This document shows positions 19,962-28,767 of a DNA stretch of 64,000 nt, piece after piece. Position numbers and translations under genes: made by a program. The DNA comes from Verrucomicrobiota bacterium (lineage in GTDB: Bacteria > Verrucomicrobiota > Verrucomicrobiia > Opitutales > Opitutaceae), in the NCBI GenBank assembly GCA_023399155.1, contig JAEWQP010000031.1:22915-86914 (forward strand). The letters run 5' to 3'. The notes under the pieces were generated by a model that was not told the DNA's origin, searched no databases, and was given only the letters and a program-made list of their open reading frames with translations. Positions within the stretch are counted from its first letter, which is position 1, and the number at the start of each line of letters is the position of its first letter.

Positions 19962-20915
19962 ATGAGTCGCACCTCGGGAAACCTGGCCATCACCTGCGGC
20001 GACCCCGCGGGCGTCGGGCCGGAAATCATCGCCCGCCTCGTCGCGCGTCCGCTGGCGGAGGTGGAGCGCTTCACGCTCATCGGTCCGGCCTCGTGGCTCG
20101 AGTCGATTCCCGCCATGTCCCACATCGACCGCCTGCCGGTCGGGCCGGCGGATTTTGTCCCCGTGCAGGGTGAACCCACCGTCCAGGGCGCGCTGGTGGC
20201 GATGGCCGCGATGGAGCAGGCGGCAGCCGGCTGTCGCGACCGCCGTTTCGCGGCCGTGGTCACCGGGCCCGTATCTAAGATTTGGCTACAGCGCGCGGGC
20301 TACGCCTTTCCCGGTCAGAGCGAATTCTTTGCCGACCGCTGGCGCGGGGCGCCGACCATGGCGTTCACGGGCGGCCGGCTGCGCGTGGTCCTCGTCACCT
20401 GGCACATCCCGTTTCGCGAGGTGCCGGGGCACCTCACGGAGGAATCGGTGGGTCGCGCGGTGAGACGCGCCCGGTGGCTCGCGCAGGCCGAGGGCGCGAC
20501 AGTGCCGCGCATCGCCGTGTGCGGGCTCAATCCCCACGCCGGTGAGGAGGGCATGCTTGGCACGGAGGAGCGCGACGTGATCGATCCCTGGCTCGACGGC
20601 TTCCGCAGGAGCCATCCCGGGCTTTCGCGCTGCCTGCCGGCCGACACGGTCTTCGCGCGTGCGCTTCGCGATGAATTCGACGTGGTCGTCGCCCTCTACC
20701 ACGACCAGGGCCTGGGGCCGCTCAAGACCATCGATTTCGACACCGCCGTGAACGTCACGCTCGGTCTGCCGCATATCCGCACGAGTCCCGATCACGGCAC
20801 GGCCTTCGGTATCGCGGGGAAGGGGACCGCCGATCCGCGCAGTTTCGCCCAGGCGATCGGCGTCGCCGCGCGGCTGGCGCGTCATCAGGCCGTGGAGCCG
20901 TGCCCGCTCTATTGA
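19962..20915 (+). CDS. pdxA: 4-hydroxythreonine-4-phosphate dehydrogenase
   Basis: A 317-residue enzyme of pyridoxal 5'-phosphate synthesis (DXP-dependent route). It opens with LAITCGDPAGVGPEI, the family signature, followed by VVTGPVSK. The metal-binding His residues lie in VPGHLTEE, ALYHDQGLGPLK and TSPDHGTAFGIAGKG; all are present. The chosen ATG at 19962 is 10 bp after lpxA and gives the normal N-terminus. It acts on the substrate that PdxJ then condenses; no pdxJ is in the window. Confidence 0.95.
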   Translation: MSRTSGNLAITCGDPAGVGPEIIARLVARPLAEVERFTLIGPASWLESIPAMSHIDRLPVGPADFVPVQGEPTVQGALVAMAAMEQAAAGCRDRRFAAVVTGPVSKIWLQRAGYAFPGQSEFFADRWRGAPTMAFTGGRLRVVLVTWHIPFREVPGHLTEESVGRAVRRARWLAQAEGATVPRIAVCGLNPHAGEEGMLGTEERDVIDPWLDGFRRSHPGLSRCLPADTVFARALRDEFDVVVALYHDQGLGPLKTIDFDTAVNVTLGLPHIRTSPDHGTAFGIAGKGTADPRSFAQAIGVAARLARHQAVEPCPLY

Positions 20916-20976
20916 GGACGCGGGACGGCTTGCCAATTGCCGCGCCCTACGGATAGTCGCGCCTCTTTTGAACCGG

Positions 20977-21351
20977 ATGACCGAGACCCAGACCATGCTT
21001 CCCGACGGTGTGCGCGTGGGCGACGAGCGCCTCGTGCGGCTCACGCCCGACGCGATCGTCAAGGTGCGGGCCTTGCGCCAGCGCGAAAGCGCCGGCGATT
21101 TTCTGCGCATCGCCATCTCCGGGGGCGGCTGCAACGGGCTCTCCTACAAGCTCAAGTTCGCGCCGGAGCCGCGGCGCGGCGATATCGTCGTGCGTTTCGA
21201 CGACGTGACCGTGCTCGTCGACAGCAAGAGCGCGCTCTACCTCAAGGGAACCGTCCTCGACTATTCCAGCCAGCTCGTGGCGGGCGGATTCAAGTTTTCC
21301 AACCCGAATGCGAAGGCCAGCTGCTCGTGCGGCGAGAGCTTCAGCATCTGA
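20977..21351 (+). CDS. A-type iron-sulfur carrier protein (IscA/ErpA/HesB family)
   Basis: A 124-residue protein starting at the ATG at 20977 (an in-frame TTG at 20968 is the alternative). The three cluster-binding cysteines are in place: GGGCNGLSYKL and, near the C-terminus, SCSCGESFSI. These carriers deliver Fe-S clusters to apoproteins in the cytoplasm. No other isc/suf genes are adjacent, so I cannot decide between IscA, ErpA and SufA. Confidence 0.93.
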   Translation: MTETQTMLPDGVRVGDERLVRLTPDAIVKVRALRQRESAGDFLRIAISGGGCNGLSYKLKFAPEPRRGDIVVRFDDVTVLVDSKSALYLKGTVLDYSSQLVAGGFKFSNPNAKASCSCGESFSI

Positions 21352-21464
21352 GCGTTTCCGCGAAGAGGACCGCCCCGCCACGACCCTGCGAAAATGGGGT
21401 TGAAACGCGAGGGCCGAACGGGCACACAGGCAGCACTTTATCTCTACCAACCAAGTACATCTGA

Positions 21465-22130
21465 ATGGCCATATCCAAGCCTGCCAGGGGTCGCACTCCG
21501 TATTTTCGTCGTAATACCGACCCTTACGCCCACATCCGCCGCAATCATCGGATCAAGTCGCCCGAGATTCGCGTGATCCTTCCCGATGGCCGCCAGGCCG
21601 GTCTCATGCCCACCGCACAGGCCCTTGCGATCGCGCAGGCCGCCGGGCTGGACCTCGTCGAAGTGGCCGCCAATGCCACGCCTCCGGTCTGCCGCGTGAT
21701 GGACTTCGGCAAGTACATCTACGAGCAGCAAAAGAAGGCGAAGGATTCGAAGGCGAGCTCGGCCAAGGTCAAGGAGGTGAAGTTCCGGCCGCGCGTCGAG
21801 ACGCACGACTACATGACCAAGCTTCGCCACGCCGAGGAGTTCCTCGACCATGGCAACAAGGTCAAACTCACCCTCAGCTTCCGCGGTCGTGAAATGGCTC
21901 ATACAGCCATCGGCTTCGAGACGATCAAGCGCGCGGTCGCCGACCTCGGCCACATCGGCCATCCCGACAACGAGGCAAAGCTGATGGGCCGGAACATCAT
22001 CGTGATGATGTCCCCGCTTCCTGCCAACAAGCGCAAGCTGAAGTACAATATCGAGGAGGAGGGGGCGGAGGCGGCCGATTCTGAAACTGCGTCCAAGGCT
22101 GAGTCTTCCGACGAAGCGACGGAACAGTGA
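21465..22130 (+). CDS. infC: translation initiation factor IF-3
   Basis: A 221-residue protein. The N-terminal domain (RNHRIKSPEIRVILPDG, DLVEVAANATPPVCRVMDFGKY) and C-terminal domain (KVKEVKFRPRVETHDY, KVKLTLSFRGREM) match IF-3, which binds the 30S subunit and checks the start codon. It starts with ATG here rather than the autoregulatory AUU of E. coli. An acidic tail of about 25 residues (EEEGAEAADSETASKAESS) extends beyond the usual end. Its TGA overlaps the GTG of the amidase gene. rpmI and rplT, the usual partners, are not downstream. Confidence 0.96.
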   Translation: MAISKPARGRTPYFRRNTDPYAHIRRNHRIKSPEIRVILPDGRQAGLMPTAQALAIAQAAGLDLVEVAANATPPVCRVMDFGKYIYEQQKKAKDSKASSAKVKEVKFRPRVETHDYMTKLRHAEEFLDHGNKVKLTLSFRGREMAHTAIGFETIKRAVADLGHIGHPDNEAKLMGRNIIVMMSPLPANKRKLKYNIEEEGAEAADSETASKAESSDEATEQ

Positions 22131-23194
22131 GCGGACGATCGGCGGCGCCCCGGTTCCTGCGCGCCGCGAGCATGCTCGCGGCGCTCGCGATCTCCGGTGT
22201 CGCCACGCTGCCGGGCGAGACCCTGGCCCGCGTCGCGCCGGCCCGGCCCACGGCAGCCACGCCAGCGAGCCATCCCAGGGTGGCCGCGTCGGCGTTTGCC
22301 AAGTCGATCGGGTTCGAGCACCGCTGGCTCACGCCGGACAAGGTCCTTTCAGTCAAGAGCCGCCTCAACGAGCTGGTCTTCGAGGCGGACAAGCGGGAGG
22401 TGAAGCTCAACGGCCTCCGGATTTTCCTGGGCGATGCGGCCACACCCGGCCGCAACACCTTGATGATCTCGGAACTCGATCGGGACCGCATGTTGTTGCC
22501 CATCCTGGCGCCGCACAAGCTGCCCGCCCTGGCGCCACTGCGCATCATCGCACTCGACCCCGGGCACGGCGGGCGCGACCGCGGTACGCGCAGCGATGCC
22601 TTCAAGCTCGATGAAAAGGACCTCACCCTCGACATCGCGCGACGCCTCAAGCCGATGCTCGAGGCCCGCGGGTTCAAGGTGTTTCTGACGCGGACGAACG
22701 ACACCTACGTCCCGCTCACGGACCGGCCCAAGCTCGCGGCCAGCGCGGGCGCCGACCTGTTCATCAGCATCCATTTCAACGCCGCCGGGCCTGCGGTGCG
22801 CGGCATCGAAACCTATGTGCTCACCCCGCAGAACCAGCGCTCGACCGGCAGCGACTCGCTCGATGCCGGCGATGCCGTGCTCGTGCCCGGCAATGCCCAC
22901 GACCGCTGGAACGCAAATCTCGGCTATGTCATGCACCGGCAGCTCGTGCGGGATCTGGCGTTGCCCGACCGCGGGCTGAAGCGTGCACGGTTTGTCGTCC
23001 TGCGCGACCTTGCGTCCTGTCCCGGTGTGCTTCTCGAGTGCGGGTACCTGAGCCACACGGATGAGGCGCGCGCCATCAACGAGCCCGCCCACCGGGAGCG
23101 GATCGCCGCCACCATTTCGGCGGGTATCGGCGCGTTCAACCAGCGTCTCGTAGAACTCGTCGCAGCCCGGGCCCGCGGGGCAGCCTCGAACTAG
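22127..23194 (+). CDS. N-acetylmuramoyl-L-alanine amidase (Amidase_3)
   Basis: A 355-residue cell-wall amidase. The GTG start overlaps the infC stop (GTGA), implying translational coupling. Residues about 8-35 form a signal peptide (FLRAASMLAALAISGVATL), so it acts in the periplasm. The catalytic domain (about 140-345) has DPGHGGRDRG (zinc His), LDEKDLTLDIA (zinc Glu), FISIHFN (zinc His) and LLECGYLSHTDEA (catalytic Glu). An AMIN-like beta region may precede it (about 60-130). The enzyme cleaves the lactyl-peptide bond of peptidoglycan during cell division. Confidence 0.93.
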   Translation: MSGRSAAPRFLRAASMLAALAISGVATLPGETLARVAPARPTAATPASHPRVAASAFAKSIGFEHRWLTPDKVLSVKSRLNELVFEADKREVKLNGLRIFLGDAATPGRNTLMISELDRDRMLLPILAPHKLPALAPLRIIALDPGHGGRDRGTRSDAFKLDEKDLTLDIARRLKPMLEARGFKVFLTRTNDTYVPLTDRPKLAASAGADLFISIHFNAAGPAVRGIETYVLTPQNQRSTGSDSLDAGDAVLVPGNAHDRWNANLGYVMHRQLVRDLALPDRGLKRARFVVLRDLASCPGVLLECGYLSHTDEARAINEPAHRERIAATISAGIGAFNQRLVELVAARARGAASN

Positions 23195-23197
23195 GCC

Positions 23198-23803
23198 ATG
23201 AACCCCGTCCAGATTCGCGACCTCCGCCCTGACGAACTGCCGGCCGCCGGCGCGGTCGTCGGCCGTGCCATGGCCGACAGCCTGTCACTCCGCGAGGTGT
23301 ATCCAACGAATGAGGGCAAGCGCACCGCCGCGCTCGGCCAGGTGTTCGCCGCCCTGCTCAAGGCCCAGGCCGGCCACGGTCGCGTGTTCGGCGCGCTCGA
23401 CGGCGCGACGCTTGTCGGGGTCTGTGTGATACGCGAGCCCGGCGGCTGCCAGCTCGGCACGCTCGACAAGCTCGCGGTCGGCCGCGCCGCCGCCTCGGCC
23501 GTGTCGCTGGGTTGGTCGGTGTCGTTCCAGAAACTCCTCTCCGACCTCGCGCTGCGCGATCCGCAGGTGAGGCATTTTCACCTCGGGCCCGTCGCGGTCG
23601 AGCCGGCGCGCCAGCGTCACGGCGTGGGCACGGCGCTCCTGACGGAGTTTTGCCGCCGTGTGGACGTCGCGCACGAACTCGCCGCGGCCGAAACGGACCG
23701 CAAGGCCGCCCTGCCGTTCCTGGGCCGGTTCGGCTTCAAGGAGCTGACCAGCGCCGCCATCGCGGGCGTCTCACACGCGTTTCTCGTCCGGTCGAAGAAG
23801 TGA
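23198..23803 (+). CDS. GNAT family N-acetyltransferase
   Basis: A 201-residue protein three bases after the amidase stop. It has the GNAT order: N-terminal IRDLRPDELPAAGAVVGRAM, the core FHLGPVAVEPARQRHGVGTALLTEF (acetyl-CoA pyrophosphate loop RQRHGVG), and C-terminal AETDRKAALPFLGRFGFKE. The substrate is not identifiable. Tight spacing with infC and the amidase suggests one transcript. Confidence 0.85.
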   Translation: MNPVQIRDLRPDELPAAGAVVGRAMADSLSLREVYPTNEGKRTAALGQVFAALLKAQAGHGRVFGALDGATLVGVCVIREPGGCQLGTLDKLAVGRAAASAVSLGWSVSFQKLLSDLALRDPQVRHFHLGPVAVEPARQRHGVGTALLTEFCRRVDVAHELAAAETDRKAALPFLGRFGFKELTSAAIAGVSHAFLVRSKK

Positions 23804-23840
23804 AGCGAGGGCGAGGTGCCGATGCGCACCGCGCGATCGA

Positions 23841-24248
23841 TCAAGCGGCCGAGGGCAGGAGATCGTGCTCGCGGATGACCGCGGCGATATCGCGCCACGA
23901 GAGCGGCTTGAACAGCACGTTGAGCAGCGACGGCGGTTTGCGCCGGGCGATCGTCTCGTTTTCGAGCAGGTTGCCGGTCACCAGGATCGCGGGCACACCC
24001 GGGCAGCGCGTCCCGACCTCGCGAATGAAATCAAAGCCGTCCAGGCCGGGCATCCGGTAATCGGCGATGACGAGCGCCGGCGTGGTGCCGCTGATTGCCT
24101 CGAGCGCCTGGCGCGGATCGTGGAAGATACGGGTGGGCACCCCGAGCGCGTGCTCAAGAAGGGTTCCCATGAGGTCGGCAAACACCGCTTCATCGTCGAC
24201 GAGGACAATGAAGGGGGCGGAGGTCGCGTTGGTGGGCGTTTGGGTCAA
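23841..24248 (-). CDS. stand-alone response regulator receiver protein
   Basis: A 135-residue single-domain CheY-like protein if the TTG at 24248 is used; no ATG or GTG lies close to the domain start. Receiver residues are present: the acidic pair in VLVDDEAVFAD, the phosphoacceptor Asp in IADYRMPGLDG, the Thr in ILVTGN and the Lys in LFKPLS. There is no output domain, so it likely acts through a partner protein. It is convergent with the GNAT gene and divergent from trmL. No kinase is adjacent. Confidence 0.85.
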   Translation of the reverse strand: MTQTPTNATSAPFIVLVDDEAVFADLMGTLLEHALGVPTRIFHDPRQALEAISGTTPALVIADYRMPGLDGFDFIREVGTRCPGVPAILVTGNLLENETIARRKPPSLLNVLFKPLSWRDIAAVIREHDLLPSAA

Positions 24249-24371
24249 GGGAGGGCGGATGGTGTGCGGGTGCGGAGCGTTGTCCTTCGGAGCAGCTCGG
24301 ATGGGCCTGAGCCCGGGGCGAGCGATTTGTTGCGATTTGACGCCTTGGAGCCGGGCGCTCATCGGTCGCGG

Positions 24372-24860
24372 ATGCTGCACGTGGTGCTGTTTCAGCCCCA
24401 GATCCCGCCAAACACCGGCAATGTCGGCCGACTGTGCGCCTACACCGGGTGCCGCCTGCACCTGATCCATCCCCTTGGTTTCAAGATCACCGACCGACAC
24501 CTGAAACGCGCCGGGATGGATTACTGGCATTCGCTCGACCTGCATCATCATGGGGATTGGGCGGCGTTTCAGGCCTCCCCGGAGCGCCCACGACGGCTGT
24601 GGTTGTTGAGCACGCGCGGCGAGCGTTCGATGTGGGACGTCGCGTTCGCCGACGGCGACGGACTTGTCTTCGGCAACGAGGGGGAGGGCGCGCCCGAGTG
24701 GTTGCACGCCGCCGTCGGCGCGGACCAGCGCGTCCGGATCCCGCAGTTCCAGCCCGGGCTTCGTTCGCTCAATCTGTCCACCGCCGCCGGCATCGCGACC
24801 TACGAAGCACTCCGCCAGGTCCACGCCGGCCGGTCGGGCCCGATCCTTTCAACCGCATGA
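24372..24860 (+). CDS. trmL: tRNA (cytidine/uridine-2'-O-)-methyltransferase TrmL
   Basis: A 162-residue SPOUT enzyme starting at MLHVVLFQPQIPPNTGNVGR, the exact opening of TrmL. The trefoil-knot motifs FGNEGEGAPEW, VRIPQFQPGLRSLNLSTAAG are present (SAM binding). TrmL methylates the wobble base of certain tRNA-Leu species. An in-frame stretch upstream runs antisense to the response regulator and is not part of the gene. Confidence 0.94.
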   Translation: MLHVVLFQPQIPPNTGNVGRLCAYTGCRLHLIHPLGFKITDRHLKRAGMDYWHSLDLHHHGDWAAFQASPERPRRLWLLSTRGERSMWDVAFADGDGLVFGNEGEGAPEWLHAAVGADQRVRIPQFQPGLRSLNLSTAAGIATYEALRQVHAGRSGPILSTA

Positions 24861-25084
24861 ACCTGAGTCCCTCAGTAGAATCACGTCACCGAAGCGGGCC
24901 AGCCTTCGCCAAGGCTTCGGCTCGGCGGGCGGAGAACGTCGCGGAGTTCGCAGAGCGGTTTTTGCCGAACCAAGATCACGCCTTCGCCGATTCACGCCAC
25001 GAGGTGATGCGTTGAAGCGACCGAATCCGCTGCAACGCTCGACACCACCCTCTGTGATCTCTGTGTTCAACGGCTTCCTTTAGG
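24861..25084. repeat. spacer composed of dispersed repeats
   Basis: This 224-bp spacer is a mosaic: GCCTTCGCCAAGGCTTCGGC (about 24903-24922), then the GATCACGCCTTC...CCACGAGGTGAT element (about 24972-25029), whose inverted relative is at 446-503, then a CTCTGTGATCTCTGTGTTC tract (about 25050-25068). No gene is seen. Confidence 0.65.
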
Positions 25085-26170
25085 ATGAAACCCAGCTCTC
25101 GTTCCACGGCGACGCAGGATCTGCGCATCGCCGCCGTCCGCCCGCTCATCGCCCCGGCCGTGCTCGAGGAGGAGCTGCCGCTTGCTGCGCCTGGCGCCGC
25201 GTTCATCGCCGAGGCGCGCCGCGCCGTGGCCGACGTCGTCGCCGGCCGCGACCGGCGCCTGCTCGTCGTGGTGGGCCCCTGTTCGATCCACGAGCCGGCG
25301 TCCGCGCTCGACTATGCCCGCCGCCTGCGACGCGTGGCGGACCGACTTGCCGACGATCTCCTCGTGGTTATGCGCGTCTACTTTGAGAAACCGCGGACCA
25401 TTGTCGGCTGGAAGGGCCTGATCAACGATCCCGGCCTGGATGGGACGTTTCGCATCAACGAAGGGCTCCGCACCGCCCGGAGGCTCCTGCTCGAGGTCAA
25501 TCGCGCCGGCCTTCCGGCGGCGAATGAGTTTCTGGATACGACGATCGGCCAGTATTTTGCCGACCTCATCAGCTGGGGGTGCATCGGGGCCCGCACCGTC
25601 GAGAGCCAGATCCATCGGGAGCTCGCCTCCGGCCTGTCCATGCCCGTTGGATTCAAGAATCGCACCGACGGCGATGTCGCGGTCGCGATCGATGCCATGC
25701 GGGCCGCGCAGCATCCGCACTGGTTCCCGTCGCTCACGCGCGAGGGAGCGCCCGCCGTGCTCGGCACCACGGGCAACGCCGACACTCACCTCGTGCTGCG
25801 GGGCGGATCGCGCTCGGGGCCGAATTTCGCCGCGCCGGCCGTCGCGGCCGCGGTGGGCCTGCTCAAGGCGGCCGGCCGGCCGGGCCGCGTCATGATTGAC
25901 TGCAGCCACGCGAACAGCGGCAAGGACCCGGAGCGGCAGGTCGCCGTGGCCGCCGACGTGGCCGCGCAGGTGGGCGAGGGCTCGGCTGCGATGCTCGGGA
26001 TCATGCTGGAGAGCCATCTCGTCGGCGGTCGCCAGGAACTCGTTGCCGGCCGGCCGCCCACCCGCGGCCAGAGCATCACCGATGCATGCCTGGGCTGGCG
26101 CGAGACCGTCCGGCTGCTCGAGATCGTCGCGCGTGCGGCAGCCCGGCGTCGGCGAATGCGCCGCCGCTGA
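25085..26170 (+). CDS. aroG: 3-deoxy-7-phosphoheptulonate (DAHP) synthase, class I
   Basis: A 361-residue enzyme of normal class I alpha length; it joins PEP and erythrose 4-phosphate, the entry step of the shikimate pathway. Motifs: VVVGPCSIHEP, MRVYFEKPRTIVGWKGLIND, LDGTFRINEGLRTAR, GARTVESQIHRELASG, MIDCSHANSGKD, and GQSITDACLGW near the C-terminus. All substrate-binding segments are there. The extreme C-terminus is Arg-rich (AAARRRRMRRR). aroK lies at 34200, not in the same transcript. Which aromatic amino acid feeds back on it cannot be told. Confidence 0.95.
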   Translation: MKPSSRSTATQDLRIAAVRPLIAPAVLEEELPLAAPGAAFIAEARRAVADVVAGRDRRLLVVVGPCSIHEPASALDYARRLRRVADRLADDLLVVMRVYFEKPRTIVGWKGLINDPGLDGTFRINEGLRTARRLLLEVNRAGLPAANEFLDTTIGQYFADLISWGCIGARTVESQIHRELASGLSMPVGFKNRTDGDVAVAIDAMRAAQHPHWFPSLTREGAPAVLGTTGNADTHLVLRGGSRSGPNFAAPAVAAAVGLLKAAGRPGRVMIDCSHANSGKDPERQVAVAADVAAQVGEGSAAMLGIMLESHLVGGRQELVAGRPPTRGQSITDACLGWRETVRLLEIVARAAARRRRMRRR

Positions 26171-26476
26171 GCTGGGACGGCTTCGAGCAGTGGCCGACAG
26201 TGGAGCGCGACATCCGCGCGCACTCTCTGCCCTCGTACAGCAAGCAACCCGCCCGGAGGTCGGTTTCATCGTCAGGTGTCTGGGATTCAGCTCAGAATCC
26301 ACGTCAACCGCATGCGTCCGGCTGAGACCGCCTCGTGCAACGGGTTCGGCGTCGTCGCCGTGGAAGCGCCGTGAACGCGACGCCGGTGAGGGCGCGGCGC
26401 GGCGGGACCAAATTGGGACTCGTGTCCGAATTTGCCTCGCGCGAGCCGGAAAACCGGTTAAGACGGGCGGTCCACC
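26171..26476. other. intergenic region before the UxaE-like gene
   Basis: A 306-bp spacer without a supported gene. Its last 30 bases hold the AACCGGTT-centred dyad listed separately. No other structure stands out. Confidence 0.45.
26449..26462. promoter_or_regulatory. possible LacI-family operator upstream of uxaE
   Basis: GAAAACCGGTTAAG is an imperfect dyad centred on CpG (AACCGGTT fully symmetric, 26452-26459), the usual form of LacI/PurR-type operators. It lies 15-28 bp before the uxaE ATG, a position where a bound repressor would block initiation. No regulator gene is adjacent, and one such site can arise by chance. Confidence 0.35.
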
Positions 26477-28339
26477 ATGTCCCCAATCAACCAGTTTCTC
26501 CTGCAAAACCAGCTCCGGATCGCCCAGAACCCCTGCGTCAGCCCGGATTTCTGCCTGGATTGGCCTTCGCTCCTGGAGAAGTTGCAGCAGGGCGCACGTC
26601 TCACGAGCTACGCCAAGAGCCGGATCGAGGTCGCGGGTGGGGGCTTCACGCTGATTGAGGACCCGTCGACCGGCGACTGCGCGTGGCAGTTTTCGCCGGC
26701 GTCCCCTGGTGCGAACCCCGAAGGGCTGCAGGAGGGCGCGACGCTCGCCGACGCGACGACGGTTTTCCCTGCCACGTTTGCGAACCTCCTCGTGCTGAAA
26801 AACCTCGTGCAGTCCTTTGATCCGGCCTCGACGGTGTTTCCCACCGCCGCCGCGCGTCTGGGGCAAAGCACGCTCGGCGTGGGGGCACGGTTCACGACCT
26901 TGCACTGGCCGGCTGTCGAATGGGCCATGAGCGCGTTGGAGATCGGGATGACCGCGAACCAGAACTCGATTCCGCGCGAACTGGTCTATGATGTGGACGC
27001 GATGCTCGGCGGCCGCCTCGACACGGTGCCGTTCCCTTTCATCGGCACGAACGTGCCCGAAGGCCACCAGGGCCAGAGCGTCGAGGGCATGAGCCACGGG
27101 TGTGTGATCTCCAAGCTGAAGACCGGCTTCCACCGCCGCGGCATTCCCTGGAGTTTCAATGCCGATCACCAGCCGATCGGCGGAAAGTTCGACTCGCGCG
27201 AGGACCAGCTCGTGCAAGGCTGCGTGCTCGCCAGCTACATCACGTTCGACCTTTCCCCGGAGCTGGCGCAAACAAAGGTCGCTGACGACGCGGCCGCCTG
27301 GGTCAAAGCCCACGTCCCGGCCGAACTGGTCGCGACGGTTCGAGGTCGGGTCGCGCAGGCTGGACTGACTCTCGATGACGCGGCCCTGGCGCGGCTGCTC
27401 GCCTACGTCTGGCCGGCGATGGAGAAGATGAAGCGGCGCGACGAGAAGTACGCGGCCGCACGCGCGCGACTCTTCACCTCGAAGGTCGGGCGCGACTACC
27501 TGCGGGAGTTGTCCATCGATGAACTCCCCGGCCTCACCACACCCGAGACGACCGCGATCATGCTCGCCCTCTGCGAGGCGCTCGGGATGAAGATTCACTT
27601 CGTCGCCCCGGCGTTCGGGTTCCAGAAGAACATGCCGTATCCGGACAACGCCGCACTCCGCGCCCTGATTGAGAAGCAGTGGGCGGTGTGCCGGCAATTC
27701 GAGTCAAGCATCGGCTTTCACTCCGGTTCCGGCAAGTCGGCGGAAAACTACCAGGTGATGGGCCAGGTGACCGGTGGCCGCCTCGAGATCAAGACGAGCG
27801 GACGCTACACCTACGAGATGGGCCGCGCCGTGTTCGCCTCGAAGGATCAAGCCGACCAGGCGCTCTGGCGCGACTGGTACCGCTTCACGGTCGAACTGGC
27901 GCTCAAAGGCGCGTATTCGGCGGACGCCACCGAGCAGAAGATGGCGCGTTCCTTCATCGTCGACGCGCTTGGGACGTGCGGCAAACCCACGGACGTCTTC
28001 TCCAGCGAGGCCGCCACGCGCGCCGCGCTCGAGGCGCTTCCGCCCAGCCCCGAGCACATGTTCTGGTTCGAGTACAATTTCCTCTACGTCCTCGCCGGTG
28101 ACGGGCGCGCTGAGAAGACAGCACTCGGTGACCACTCGCCCGCCGGCTATCGTCAGCGCGCGCGCTTCTACGCCATCAGTCACGAAGCCCGGCTCAATTA
28201 CGCCAGGAACGTCGCCTCGTACCTGATCTTCCTGGCCGGGAATACCGGGCTGGCCTCGAAGGAGCGCTGCGCCGCTGCGGCGAAGTTGCTGGCCGGATAC
28301 TCCTCGATGGAGGCCTTTCTCGCCGGCATCTCCAACTGA
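26477..28339 (+). CDS. uxaE: tagaturonate epimerase (UxaE) family protein
   Basis: A 620-residue cytosolic protein. Two blocks match what I recall of Thermotoga UxaE: FNADHQPIGGKF with following DSREDQLVQG (about 228-246; compare GADADHVKRPEDLV) and SIGFHSGSGKSAENY with GGRLEIKTSGRYTYE (about 410-440; compare SLHSGSDKFSVY and GGLFHVKTAGTSY). UxaE interconverts D-tagaturonate and D-fructuronate, allowing galacturonate released from pectin to enter the Entner-Doudoroff route. That fits the pectin genes at 7.7-11.8 kb and gntK at 38.3 kb. The protein is about 120 residues longer than Thermotoga UxaE, and I assigned it from remembered motifs, so the family is likely but the exact reaction is inferred. 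Confidence 0.7.
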   Translation: MSPINQFLLQNQLRIAQNPCVSPDFCLDWPSLLEKLQQGARLTSYAKSRIEVAGGGFTLIEDPSTGDCAWQFSPASPGANPEGLQEGATLADATTVFPATFANLLVLKNLVQSFDPASTVFPTAAARLGQSTLGVGARFTTLHWPAVEWAMSALEIGMTANQNSIPRELVYDVDAMLGGRLDTVPFPFIGTNVPEGHQGQSVEGMSHGCVISKLKTGFHRRGIPWSFNADHQPIGGKFDSREDQLVQGCVLASYITFDLSPELAQTKVADDAAAWVKAHVPAELVATVRGRVAQAGLTLDDAALARLLAYVWPAMEKMKRRDEKYAAARARLFTSKVGRDYLRELSIDELPGLTTPETTAIMLALCEALGMKIHFVAPAFGFQKNMPYPDNAALRALIEKQWAVCRQFESSIGFHSGSGKSAENYQVMGQVTGGRLEIKTSGRYTYEMGRAVFASKDQADQALWRDWYRFTVELALKGAYSADATEQKMARSFIVDALGTCGKPTDVFSSEAATRAALEALPPSPEHMFWFEYNFLYVLAGDGRAEKTALGDHSPAGYRQRARFYAISHEARLNYARNVASYLIFLAGNTGLASKERCAAAAKLLAGYSSMEAFLAGISN

Positions 28340-28767
28340 CCGGCGCTCGCCGGAGGATCGTTCTCGTTCTCGTTCTCATTCTCTCGTTTCCGATCGCGCC
28401 CGAGAGCGCGGCGAAGTGGAGACCGAGAACGAGAAAGAGAACGAGAAAGAGAAAGAGTAAGAGTAAGAGAAAGATGGCTAAGGGGTAGGGCGAGGCCTCC
28501 GGCCGAGCCGCGGCTGAGCGCGGAGGGTGTCAAGCATGTCGGTGCGCCCGGTCCGCTCCGCCCCGTGCTCCGCTGTCACGTCAGGCGCGGAACCCAATGA
28601 ACCTTGCCCCAATTGCGCCTCGGGCCACGACGCCCGCCTCGAGAGCGTGGCGAAGTGGAGAACGAGAACGAGTAAGAGAAAGAGTATGAGTAAGAGAAAG
28701 ATGGCTACGGGGTAGGGCGAGGCCTCCGGCCGAGCCGGCCACCCGGCGGTCCGGAACGACCCGCAGT
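28340..28767. repeat. duplicated purine-rich and palindromic repeat unit
   Basis: This 428-bp convergent spacer holds two similar units of about 100-113 bp (28401-28513 and 28640-28738). Each runs CGAGAGCG(C/T)GGCGAAGTGG, then a GAGAACGAGAAAGAG-type purine tract, then AAGATGGCTA, then the GTAGGGCGAGGCC repeat (28485-28510 and 28712-28737). A pyrimidine tract, TTCTCGTTCTCGTTCTC (about 28361-28386), is complementary to the purine tracts. No gene is seen. Confidence 0.7.
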
